From Polynucleobacter meluiroseus (lineage in GTDB: Bacteria > Bacteroidota > Bacteroidia > Flavobacteriales_D > Crocinitomicaceae): DNA of 6,218 nt. Positions 1 to 6,218 of this stretch are shown here, one piece after another; the first letter of the stretch is position 1; each line of letters opens with the position of its first letter. Location of the stretch: positions 1 to 6,218 of the forward strand of contig CALQBB020000056.1 of the NCBI GenBank assembly GCA_943328715.2, given 5' to 3'. The notes under the pieces were generated by a model. The model was not told the DNA's origin and did no database searches. It saw only the letters and a program-made list of their open reading frames with translations. A program made the position numbers and the translations under genes.

Positions 1-1070
1 CCAAAGTAGAACGCTCCACCACTGAAACTTTGTCCACCCCAATAACTTGGAAAAGCCGGTTTTGATTGATCTGTATTCAATAAGATATCGGCGTATTCGT
101 AATAATCCGGATTAGCATTGATCAATTCCACCGCTTTTTCATTGTTCCCCAGCAAATCCGTTTTTCCGCCTTTTGCATTCGGAGCGACAAGGGAAAGCCA
201 TTCACCAGCACCAAAATTATACTCTAAAATGTAGTTTTTATTGAGTCCTTCTTTTGCGGACATCTTCGATGCTTGACCTTTTGGTTTGATGGTCAAATCG
301 GAAGTTCCTCGCGTTGTATACTTGCTATACTCGAAAGTCGTCAATAAATTACTTGCGGATGACATCAACGTAAGAATGGAAACAACTGCCAATGCACCAA
401 TCGATTTACCCAAGTAAATCCATTCCTTTTTCAACGCCAAACGAATCACCTCAGAAACTGCCACTGCCACAAGCAAGAAGGACAAATAATACGTCATTTG
501 CAAGTGGTTGGCTGTTAAATTCAATCCGAAAAACAGTCCAAAAACGGCCGCTCCAAGTAGCCATTTCCCTCGAAAAGCAAGAATTAATCCACCTAAAGCT
601 GGTGCCATGTAGGCAATTGCATTTACTTTGGACATGTGTCCAGCACCTATGTACAAGACATTAATCGTTGAAAAACCAAAAGCAATCGCACCAATCATCC
701 CCAACCATGGATTCACGCGCATGCAAAGTGTCAAAATATAAAAGCCCAACATACTGATGAACAAAATTCCAACAGGCCTTGGCAAACCCAGTTTGATTGC
801 TTGATCAATATACGTCAACCAATTCGCATTGTGTTCTGTCGCAATCTGATAACTTGGCATTCCACCAAACATGGAATTAGTCCATAAAGGCTTCACACCA
901 TTTACGAATTCATGATCCACAATTTCTTTCGACATTCCTTGAAATTGTCGAATATCACTTTGTTTTAAGCTGTATCCATCAAACAAGGGCGAGAAATACA
1001 CACTTGAAAGAATAAGAAAAGTAGCAATTGCTACAAGGTGAGGTAAAATGGATTTAAACTTTGGATTCAT
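1..1070 (-). CDS. YfhO-family multi-spanning membrane protein (N-terminal 356 residues, 3' end outside window)
   Basis: The reading frame is open from an ATG at 1068-1070 to the window edge, giving the first 356 residues of a larger protein. YfhO-family proteins are predicted GT-C-fold, polyprenyl-phosphate-sugar-using glycosyltransferases of the cytoplasmic membrane; the substrate here is unknown. A hydrophobic helix at about residues 9-26 is followed by a non-cytoplasmic loop with QSDI (Asp39, where GT-C enzymes keep a catalytic acid) and PLWTNSMFGGMPSYQ (61-75), a pattern typical of Bacteroidota members. Further membrane segments lie at about 100-116, 121-140, 150-165, 170-186, 192-209 and 221-236, with GAGHMSK at 142-148. 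A soluble stretch follows and ends near YWGGQSFSGG (343-352), also typical of the family. Family members are usually around 800 residues, so more than half is missing. It starts 44 nt after the response-regulator gene and may share its transcript. Family assignment is firm; biochemical role is inference. Confidence 0.88.
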   Translation of the reverse strand, partial: MNPKFKSILPHLVAIATFLILSSVYFSPLFDGYSLKQSDIRQFQGMSKEIVDHEFVNGVKPLWTNSMFGGMPSYQIATEHNANWLTYIDQAIKLGLPRPVGILFISMLGFYILTLCMRVNPWLGMIGAIAFGFSTINVLYIGAGHMSKVNAIAYMAPALGGLILAFRGKWLLGAAVFGLFFGLNLTANHLQMTYYLSFLLVAVAVSEVIRLALKKEWIYLGKSIGALAVVSILTLMSSASNLLTTFEYSKYTTRGTSDLTIKPKGQASKMSAKEGLNKNYILEYNFGAGEWLSLVAPNAKGGKTDLLGNNEKAVELINANPDYYEYADILLNTDQSKPAFPSYWGGQSFSGGAFYF

Positions 1071-1114
1071 AATCAACTATTTTATTTGGTGAAAGTAGCG
1101 AATTCTCTTAAATG

Positions 1115-2281
1115 TTACGCCTTTACATTTGCATATTTCTGGACATCTTTGGCAGCAATCTCTTGATCACACAGGATGACTAATCGTTCAATAATATTTC
1201 TTAACTCCCGAATGTTCCCTGTCCAATCAAGTGCTTTCAATGCGTTTAATGCTTCATCATTCAAGGACTTACAGGGAATACCGTGATCTTGACAAACCAG
1301 TTGTAAAAAGTGCTTCGCTAACAATGGAATGTCGGCTCGTCGATCGTTCAGCGAAGGAACGTGAATTAAGATGACGGCTAAACGATGAAATAAATCCTCA
1401 CGGAATCTACCCTCCGCGATTTCTTTTCGTAAGTCTTTGTTCGTTGCCGCAACGATGCGACAATCCACTTTCACATCCTTCTCTCCACCAACACGTTGAA
1501 TGACATTCTCTTGCAAAGCTCTTAAAACTTTTGCTTGCGCACTCAAGGACATATCCCCAATTTCATCCAAGAACAAGGTTCCCCCAGATGCCAATTCAAA
1601 TTTTCCTTTTTTATCTTTTACTGCCGAGGTAAATGCGCCTTTTTCATGTCCAAAAAGCTCACTTTCAATTAATTCCGATGGAATTGCAGCACAATTCACT
1701 TCGATGTATGGCATTTTTGCGCGATTGGATAATTCGTGAAGTGAACGAGCGACCAATTCCTTTCCTGTTCCATTTCCACCGGTTACTAGGACACGTGCGT
1801 CAGAAGGAGCCACTTTTTCAATCATCGCTTTGATGTCCAAAATCTCTGGTGTTTCACCAATGATTGCGCTTCCCTTTATTTTTTTAACAGTCGTTTTTAG
1901 AATTTTCGTTTCTTGCACCAACTGATTTCGGTCCTTCACATTTCTCAAAATGACCAATATGCGATTTAAGTCCAATGGTTTTTCAATGAAATCAAACGCG
2001 CCAATTTTAATAGCTTGAACTGCTGTCTCCAAGGTGCCATGACCACTGATCATGACAATTGGAACTTCGTTTCCTTCCAATTGAACCTGTTCCAGTAATT
2101 CCATTCCATCGACTAATGGCATTTTGATGTCACAGAAAATGACATCCAATGAATTGGAACGAATCATTTCTAATCCTTCCTTTCCATTTTCAGCTTCTAA
2201 CACTTGACAATTTTCGTACTCTAAAATTTCTTTCAATGCCCTGCGAATCGCACGTTCATCGTCAATAATGAGAACTTTCAT
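1115..2281 (-). CDS. NtrC-type sigma-54 response regulator lacking a DNA-binding domain
   Basis: 388-residue response regulator with two domains. The receiver (about 1-115) has Asp7/Asp8, phospho-acceptor Asp51 in CDIKMP, Ser79 and Lys101. After a short linker, a sigma-54-activator AAA+ domain (about 138-375) shows Walker A GGNGTGKE (168-175), Walker B with Asp239-Glu240, Asn281 in the sensor I region, arginine-finger candidates Arg294 and Arg300 in GRFREDLFHRL, and sensor II GNIREL (355-360). Two features are unusual for NtrC: the sigma-54-contact loop reads GAFTSA (215-220) rather than GAFTGA, and the protein stops just after the AAA+ lid without the Fis-type helix-turn-helix. Classical NtrC proteins are about 450-480 residues. 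Only 44 nt separate its stop from the next gene, so no detached DNA-binding domain is hidden there. Short regulators of this form are common in Bacteroidota, so this is probably an intact gene. The start ATG lies 3 nt after the pcm stop, implying co-translation. The partner kinase is not in the window and the target genes are unknown. Confidence 0.93.
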   Translation of the reverse strand: MKVLIIDDERAIRRALKEILEYENCQVLEAENGKEGLEMIRSNSLDVIFCDIKMPLVDGMELLEQVQLEGNEVPIVMISGHGTLETAVQAIKIGAFDFIEKPLDLNRILVILRNVKDRNQLVQETKILKTTVKKIKGSAIIGETPEILDIKAMIEKVAPSDARVLVTGGNGTGKELVARSLHELSNRAKMPYIEVNCAAIPSELIESELFGHEKGAFTSAVKDKKGKFELASGGTLFLDEIGDMSLSAQAKVLRALQENVIQRVGGEKDVKVDCRIVAATNKDLRKEIAEGRFREDLFHRLAVILIHVPSLNDRRADIPLLAKHFLQLVCQDHGIPCKSLNDEALNALKALDWTGNIRELRNIIERLVILCDQEIAAKDVQKYANVKA

Positions 2282-2284
2282 AAT

Positions 2285-2944
2285 TTATTTTTTATTGTTC
2301 ACGGTTCGCTCCAACATTGGAACAAACTTAAAGGTGCCAAATTCTTCTTTCGTAAATGAGGTCTCACTTTGCTTTATGATTTTAAGCATCTTCTGTTCCT
2401 TTCCCTCACCAACTGGAATAACCATGATTCCATCTACTTTCAATTGCTTCAATAATTCCTGTGGGATTTCAGGTGCTCCACAAGTCACCAGTATTTTATC
2501 AAAAGGCGCATTGAGCGGACTTCCCTTGTAACCATCACCGAAAAATAGTTTTGGTGAGTAATTTAGGAAGTGGATCACATGCTTAGACGAAAGCAACTCA
2601 CTTTGACGTTCAATGGAAAATACTTTTGCTCCTAACTCACATAAAATAGACGTTTGGAATCCTGAACCGGTGCCGATTTCTAGTACCTTATCTCCCTTTT
2701 GAATTTCCAATAATTCTGTTTGAAAAGCTACGGTATACGGATGCGAAATTGTTTGTCCGGCTCCAATTTGGAAGGCCATATTCGAATACGCCTGATCTTC
2801 AAATGCGGTGTCCAGAAAATAATGACGCGGAACAGCATCAAAGGCATCTAATATGCGCTGATCTTTCACTCCCATGCCCGCTAGTTCAAGAATTAATTGC
2901 TTGCGTTTTCCTTTGTGTTTAAATGTATCTTTTAAGTGCTGCAT
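2285..2944 (-). CDS. pcm: Protein-L-isoaspartate O-methyltransferase
   Basis: Cytosolic repair enzyme that transfers a methyl group from S-adenosylmethionine to L-isoaspartyl residues in aged proteins, starting their reversion to aspartate. I chose the ATG at 2942-2944, giving 219 residues, close to the family's usual 205-220. An in-frame TTG at 2975-2977 would add 11 residues and overlap the upstream exonuclease gene by 25 nt; homologs usually begin close to the DTFKHKGKRKQL segment, which favours the ATG. Numbered from that ATG, visible signatures are VPRHYF (38-43), QTISHPYTVA (64-73), SAM-binding motif I VLEIGTGSG (87-95), GDGYKG (136-141), TCGAPEIP (154-161) and a C-terminal FVPML. The order and spacing are normal for the family. 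It follows the exonuclease gene after 8 nt and precedes the regulator gene by 3 nt. With its DNA-repair neighbour this forms a damage-repair pair, although the pairing may simply be genome packing. Confidence 0.95.
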   Translation of the reverse strand: MQHLKDTFKHKGKRKQLILELAGMGVKDQRILDAFDAVPRHYFLDTAFEDQAYSNMAFQIGAGQTISHPYTVAFQTELLEIQKGDKVLEIGTGSGFQTSILCELGAKVFSIERQSELLSSKHVIHFLNYSPKLFFGDGYKGSPLNAPFDKILVTCGAPEIPQELLKQLKVDGIMVIPVGEGKEQKMLKIIKQSETSFTKEEFGTFKFVPMLERTVNNKK

Positions 2945-2952
2945 CCTTGTTT

Positions 2953-3711
2953 TTATAGTTGTATTCCCACTGGACAATGATCAGAACCGTATACATCCGT
3001 CAAAATGAAGGATTCTTTCACTTGTGGTAAAAAGGATTGCGAAACGAGGAAATAATCAATCCGCCAGCCAACATTTTTCTCACGAGCCCCTGCACGGTAA
3101 CTCCACCAAGAATAGTTCACTAATGCTGGATTCAATGTTCGGAAGGTATCAACCAATCCATTTTGGACAAACTGATTCATTCCATCAATTTCTTCTTGCA
3201 TGTATCCTGCCGCCTTGTTGTAATTTTCTTTTGGACGAGCTAAGTCAATCGCTTGATGCGCCACGTTAAAGTCACCACAAACAACAACGGGTTTGATCGA
3301 TTCTAATTTTTTCAAGTAAGAAAGGAAATCTGCGTCCCACGTCTGACGGTAGCCTAATCTTAACAATTCACTTCCGGAATTCGGAACGTAAACGGAAACA
3401 ACGAAATAAGAGGAATACTCTGCACAAACAACACGGCCTTCTGTGTCATGTTCCTCCACTCCAATCCCGAAAGTAACATTCAATGGTTGAACTTTACTTA
3501 AAATTGCTGTACCTGAATAACCTTTTCTTTCTGCTGAATTCGCAAAAACATGATATCCCTCCAACGTTGCACATGCATCTTGTACCTGTTCAGGAGTTGC
3601 TTTTGTTTCTTGTAAACAAATGACATCTGCATTCACACGTTGCATGTCTTGAATGAATGTTTTTCCGACAATTGCTCGGATTCCATTAACATTAAAGGAA
3701 ATAATTTTCAT
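2953..3711 (-). CDS. xth: Exodeoxyribonuclease III (AP endonuclease, Xth/ExoA family)
   Basis: A 252-residue metal-dependent nuclease of the exonuclease III/APE1 family, which cleaves DNA at abasic sites and removes 3' blocking groups in base-excision repair. The length is normal, and every expected active-site motif is present: FNVNG with Asn7, LQETK with metal-binding Glu35, YSGTAILSK (65-73), VYVPNSG with Tyr108, GDFNVAH with Asp147 and Asn149, GWRIDYFLVS (215-224), and the terminal SDHCPV with the Asp244/His245 pair. The segment after Asn149 (HQAIDLARPKEN) matches the ExoA-like branch found in Gram-positives and Bacteroidota. The ATG at 3709-3711 puts the first beta-strand (MKIISFNVNG) at the N-terminus, as in homologs. 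It lies 47 nt after the upstream barrel gene, one of the two largest gaps in the window, so an internal promoter is possible here; pcm follows after 8 nt. Nothing in the sequence suggests inactivation. Confidence 0.96.
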   Translation of the reverse strand: MKIISFNVNGIRAIVGKTFIQDMQRVNADVICLQETKATPEQVQDACATLEGYHVFANSAERKGYSGTAILSKVQPLNVTFGIGVEEHDTEGRVVCAEYSSYFVVSVYVPNSGSELLRLGYRQTWDADFLSYLKKLESIKPVVVCGDFNVAHQAIDLARPKENYNKAAGYMQEEIDGMNQFVQNGLVDTFRTLNPALVNYSWWSYRAGAREKNVGWRIDYFLVSQSFLPQVKESFILTDVYGSDHCPVGIQL

Positions 3712-3758
3712 GGGTCGTCTAATTAAAAATACATCGCAAAGCGAAGATTCAAATTTAA

Positions 3759-4754
3759 TCAGAATTTAAGCTGGAAAAACAGAAACTGATAAGGTTCGAA
3801 CGCTTTTTTTTCAGAATGGAAGCATCGAAATTCAGTTCCAATGTTCATGACATCATTTAAGGCATACAAAACCCCTAAACTTTCTGATGCAAGTTGCTTG
3901 CGTGCAATTTGAATATTGCTTGGATCCATGAAATATTCTACACGACTATACCACCTCATTTTATCGGAGAATGAATAAGCAACTTGCCCATTTAACTGCC
4001 CCCAATTTCGTGAGAAATTGATTCCTTGCGTACCGACAAAGAAACAACTTTGAAACATCCATTTACGATAAGCATATTGTATGTTCCACTCACTAAACAT
4101 GCGCGTTTGAGGCTCCTTTGCTTGAATCGTTGTTTCGCGTCCCAAGTATGTTGACCAATTAAACTTCCAACGATCGCGTTTGAACTCCAACAAGGAACCA
4201 AAGGACGGAGTGAATTGAGCGTAATCCAACTTTTGCCAACCGTTCATGACAAACAAGGACAAACTCCAAGATGAATTGAGGGTTCGGTTGTATTTCAATC
4301 CACTGATGTAATAGGGAACATATTCTGGCGCCAAACTTCTAGAATAACTGATTTGATCAATGCTTTTTGGTGTTTCTTGCGTGTAGGGAGAGCTGAATAC
4401 TCCAGCTGCAATGCTCGATTTGTTGAATTTACGTTGAATATACGCTTCGTAAATCCACCGTTTGTACCTCTTTTCAGCGGCATAGTTTTGACTCATGTAC
4501 GTTCCTAACGCAGGGGAAAGAGCATATTTCCATTTGGAATTCTCCCAAGTAAACTCCATGAGATTCAAATTGATTTGGAAAGAATTCAAATTCGATGACG
4601 AAACCAAATAGGGAATCTTACCAATGGAATTGGATTTTCCAAACACAGAATACCCATCGATTAATCCATGTAGTTGAAAGCGCAAGGAATCTTGAGTTGA
4701 AGCATGTCCAAAAGAAGATAAAAACAATAAAAACAGGAATGCAGATTTTCGCAT
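3759..4754 (-). CDS. BBP2-type outer-membrane beta-barrel protein
   Basis: 331-residue predicted outer-membrane barrel. A signal peptide is evident: MRKSAF, then a hydrophobic core, with likely cleavage after Gly16-His17-Ala18. The mature part is a series of alternating amphipathic strands rich in Tyr, Trp and Phe and ends in Phe331 (FFQLKF), the usual C-terminal signal for barrel insertion. It matches the pattern I know for the putative beta-barrel porin-2 (BBP2, OmpL-like) family of Bacteroidota: an N-terminal strand with LHGLIDGYSVFG (28-39), FQINLNLMEFTW (59-70), GTYMSQNYAAE (84-94), IYEAYIQRKF (101-110), AGVFSSPYTQET (117-128), SRSLAPEYVPYYISGLKY (138-155) and MNGWQ (170-174). The family has no well-defined substrate, and nothing here indicates a ligand. 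The start codon is 1 nt beyond the stop of the lipoprotein gene, so the two are probably co-translated. An A8 run (coding strand; 3804-3811) lies near the 3' end. A small alginate- or phosphate-porin-like role cannot be ruled out. Confidence 0.82.
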   Translation of the reverse strand: MRKSAFLFLLFLSSFGHASTQDSLRFQLHGLIDGYSVFGKSNSIGKIPYLVSSSNLNSFQINLNLMEFTWENSKWKYALSPALGTYMSQNYAAEKRYKRWIYEAYIQRKFNKSSIAAGVFSSPYTQETPKSIDQISYSRSLAPEYVPYYISGLKYNRTLNSSWSLSLFVMNGWQKLDYAQFTPSFGSLLEFKRDRWKFNWSTYLGRETTIQAKEPQTRMFSEWNIQYAYRKWMFQSCFFVGTQGINFSRNWGQLNGQVAYSFSDKMRWYSRVEYFMDPSNIQIARKQLASESLGVLYALNDVMNIGTEFRCFHSEKKAFEPYQFLFFQLKF

Positions 4755-4755
4755 C

Positions 4756-5499
4756 TTACTTTTGAATTAAATCACCGGTCGAATAACGCAACTTATCGAT
4801 AACAGACGGCTGACCATAATACCAAATGTCCCCAGTGCTCGAAAGTTCTGCTTTCAATTTTACTTGATTTGCCGTTAAATAAGAAATGCCATTTGAAGCG
4901 TACATGACTGATATGGAATCCGATACAAGCATTTGACGCGCATCAAATCGACCATACCCATCGATATCCAAACGAAGAAAACTACACATTCCACCCAATG
5001 CAATGTTGGAGAATCCGTGTGGATTGACCACGTTGATCGAATTCGCCACCACCGTTAAATCTAGGTCTCCAGCTCCATCGTTCATCAGGACATCCAAGTG
5101 ATTCGTTTGAATCGTGTCTTTACTCGTCAACAGTTCAGATCCCCAATAAATCAGCTTCGATAAGGCTGAAAAGTGAATCTTTAAGGTTACACCATCGTTT
5201 TTATAGCGCAAGAACGGACATTTATTTCGGTTCCAAATTTCCAATTTCCCATCGACTACGGTCCATTCAATGAAATTCACCAAATTCTCTCCTGCGATGA
5301 CTTCCATAAAGGAAATAGTGTCCTGAATCAATTCAATTTTTAATCGCTGATGAATTTCCATCTGTTGAAAATCCGGTAAGGAAATGATTTTATTGATTGA
5401 ACTCCCTGCTCCTTTGGAACACGAACGATTCTCTGGCTTTTTACACGATGTCACCTGAAAAAAGAACAACAGCAAGAGTGCGACAGTTAACACTTTCAT
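4756..5499 (-). CDS. DUF2807 (GIN-domain) lipoprotein
   Basis: 247-residue predicted lipoprotein. The N-terminus has Lys2, a hydrophobic core (about 4-16) and lipobox VTSC with Cys19 as the acylation site. Residues about 38-245 resemble DUF2807, the putative auto-transporter adhesin head (GIN) domain, a right-handed beta-helix widespread in Bacteroidota: an opening LPDFQQMEIHQRLKIELIQ strand pair (41-59), VIAGENLVNFIEWTVVDGKL (67-86), then glycine/aspartate turns at NDGAGDLDL (140-148), IDGYGRFDA (179-187) and LSSTGDIWYYGQP (219-231). The domain's biochemical role is unknown; adhesion is a name, not a demonstrated function here. Residues after the lipid cysteine (KKPENR) are not an acidic surface-export signal of the Capnocytophaga/Flavobacterium type, so a periplasm-facing location is the simpler guess. 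Three further cysteines (27, 94, 172) are present. The start codon overlaps the stop of the upstream gene (ATGA), and the barrel gene follows after 1 nt, so it may serve the same envelope process as its neighbours. Confidence 0.85.
   Translation of the reverse strand: MKVLTVALLLLFFFQVTSCKKPENRSCSKGAGSSINKIISLPDFQQMEIHQRLKIELIQDTISFMEVIAGENLVNFIEWTVVDGKLEIWNRNKCPFLRYKNDGVTLKIHFSALSKLIYWGSELLTSKDTIQTNHLDVLMNDGAGDLDLTVVANSINVVNPHGFSNIALGGMCSFLRLDIDGYGRFDARQMLVSDSISVMYASNGISYLTANQVKLKAELSSTGDIWYYGQPSVIDKLRYSTGDLIQK
5496..5499 (-). other. ATGA stop/start overlap
   Basis: On the minus strand the last TGA of the PagL-like gene and the ATG of the DUF2807 lipoprotein gene share four bases (ATGA). This is a classical arrangement for translational coupling. 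It shows that the two genes are on one transcript and supports the chosen lipoprotein start, which directly precedes a proper signal peptide. Confidence 0.85.
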
Positions 5500-6218
5500 T
5501 TCTCTCGTTTTTTAAAGTGATACGTGAGTCCAAATTCCAAATAATCCGCTTTCGCATAATGCGTTTTCAGTCCAAAGAACGCACTCATGGATTTTGACAC
5601 GTAATAACGACAACCCAAACGAATGTACAGCGGTCCTTCCGCACGGTAGCGATCACGAACATAGACACCAAGTCCATACACGAAATTGAAACGATTTAAT
5701 GGAAGCAAATAGGCTGCGGATATTCCAAGTTGAAGAATGTCCAATTGGGATTTTACCACCATTGGCTCGTAATTGAGCAATGCTTGCTTCGAAATAACAT
5801 CCAAATTCACTTCTAATCCTGCTTTTGGAGTAAAATAATTGCGAAGAGAAATGGATCCAGCATAAACAGGGTATTTTTTTCCACCAATCGGCATGGTTTC
5901 TTTAAATGAAAGCATGCCACTTACACTTGGTTGCCAATGATTGTATGCGTAGAATATTTCCTTCGGTTTTGGATTGACTCTGTATATTTTCCCTGATAAA
6001 AAATGTTGGAATCCAATGGAGACGAAGGGTAAATTTATTCCCAAGTTAGGTACTTTGAATGCTCCGTTACTGAAATGGGTCATGTCCATCGCTAACGTCA
6101 CTGCCGATTGCTTGAATGCAAAGGTCTGCTTCAATGCGAAGCACATCATCGCATTTACGCGAGAACCGATCGCGACGTTTTTCGGATTTAGAACTGGATC
6201 GTATGGACGATTGGTGTA
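5496..6218 (-). CDS. PagL-like/acyloxyacyl hydrolase family outer-membrane protein (5' end outside window)
   Basis: The frame is open from the window edge to a TGA at 5496-5498, giving the last 240 residues. The ATGs at 6144-6149 are internal: the preceding 23 codons continue in frame and encode RPYDPVLNPKNVAIGSRVNA, conserved family sequence, so the true start and signal peptide lie beyond the window. The protein resembles Bacteroidota proteins annotated as acyloxyacyl hydrolase, related to the lipid A 3-O-deacylase PagL. Counting from the first visible residue, HFSNG is at 48-52, containing the His and Ser that correspond to the PagL catalytic pair, followed by KVPNLGIN (55-62). The remainder is alternating beta-strands (for example VYAGSISLRNYF, FVYGLGVYVRDRY, LYIRLGCRYYV), ending with a strand EFGLTYHF and a basic tail. 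PagL carries a catalytic Glu 14 residues after the His; here that place is Asn. Lipid A deacylation is therefore plausible but unproven. It is the first visible gene of a coupled envelope cluster. Confidence 0.82.
   Translation of the reverse strand, partial: YTNRPYDPVLNPKNVAIGSRVNAMMCFALKQTFAFKQSAVTLAMDMTHFSNGAFKVPNLGINLPFVSIGFQHFLSGKIYRVNPKPKEIFYAYNHWQPSVSGMLSFKETMPIGGKKYPVYAGSISLRNYFTPKAGLEVNLDVISKQALLNYEPMVVKSQLDILQLGISAAYLLPLNRFNFVYGLGVYVRDRYRAEGPLYIRLGCRYYVSKSMSAFFGLKTHYAKADYLEFGLTYHFKKREK

Noticed and set aside
392..664. A 90-codon plus-strand open frame opposite the YfhO-family gene.
   Set aside because: It lies wholly antisense to a strongly supported conserved gene and its translation shows no recognisable domain, signal or membrane segment.
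1500..1833. Plus-strand open frames opposite the AAA+ domain of the response regulator.
   Set aside because: Antisense to the most conserved part of the regulator; the apparent coding is imposed by that gene's codon use.
2268..2531. Plus-strand open frame of 87 codons opposite pcm, starting with a hydrophobic stretch.
   Set aside because: The hydrophobic start is the complement of a Lys/Asn-rich pcm C-terminus; there is no independent support.
3024..3269. Plus-strand open frame of 81 codons opposite the exonuclease gene.
   Set aside because: It is antisense to the catalytic Asp/Asn and DNA-binding region of a conserved enzyme and has no recognisable features.
3734..3744. Small inverted repeat TCGC-TTT-GCGA followed by a T-rich stretch between the BBP2 gene and the exonuclease gene.
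   Set aside because: A 4-bp stem with a 3-nt loop is too weak for an intrinsic terminator, and the U-tract is interrupted.
3724..3753. Possible Bacteroidota-type promoter upstream of the exonuclease gene on the minus strand: TTTG (3750-3753), 18-nt spacer, TATTTTTA (3724-3731).
   Set aside because: The -7 element matches the TAnnTTTG consensus only partly, and a start at the expected distance would leave a leader of only about ten bases. AT-rich gaps give such matches by chance.
3804..3811. Run of eight A (coding strand) near the 3' end of the BBP2 gene as a phase-variation or slippage site.
   Set aside because: The run simply encodes Glu-Lys-Lys, is short for phase variation, and lies at the very end of the gene, where switching would be an odd design.
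3992..4483. Short minus-strand open frames inside the BBP2 gene in another frame.
   Set aside because: They overlap a well-supported barrel gene with a signal peptide and C-terminal Phe, and show no features of their own.
6144..6149. Tandem ATG codons as the start of the PagL-like gene.
   Set aside because: The frame continues upstream without a stop to the window edge and encodes conserved family sequence (NPKNVAIGS), and no signal peptide follows the ATGs, so these are internal methionines.

Overview
The window reads as one compact piece of a Bacteroidota chromosome, probably from the order Flavobacteriales. The grounds are a BBP2-type outer-membrane barrel, a DUF2807 lipoprotein, a YfhO-type membrane protein with the Bacteroidota sequence pattern, and a short NtrC-type regulator without a DNA-binding domain, as is common in that phylum. 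The DNA is moderately AT-rich and A-rich sequence, rather than clear Shine-Dalgarno sites, precedes several starts. The genus assignment is not secure.

All seven genes lie on the minus strand, so transcription runs from high to low coordinates. In that order: (1) a PagL-like/acyloxyacyl hydrolase family barrel, cut by the window end (5496-6218); (2) a DUF2807 lipoprotein (4756-5499), overlapping gene 1 by 4 nt; (3) a BBP2-type beta-barrel (3759-4754), 1 nt after gene 2; (4) exodeoxyribonuclease III (2953-3711), 47 nt after; (5) protein-L-isoaspartate O-methyltransferase (2285-2944), 8 nt after; (6) an NtrC-type response regulator (1115-2281), 3 nt after; (7) the N-terminal part of a YfhO-family membrane protein (1-1070), 44 nt after. 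Coding covers nearly everything. No gap exceeds 47 nt, and no terminator, RNA gene, mobile element, CRISPR array or long repeat was seen.

Functionally there are two blocks. Genes 1-3 encode envelope proteins (outer-membrane barrel, lipoprotein, outer-membrane barrel) and are almost certainly translated together. Genes 4-6 are damage repair (DNA and protein) plus a regulator, and are also tightly packed. The spacing allows a single long transcript, but internal promoters in the 47-nt and 44-nt gaps cannot be excluded.

Most of the window is ordinary chromosomal content. The points worth a second look are the regulator, which lacks a DNA-binding domain and has GAFTSA in place of GAFTGA, and the PagL-like protein, where the position expected for the catalytic glutamate appears to be asparagine. 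I saw no convincing sign of a new defence or mobile system.
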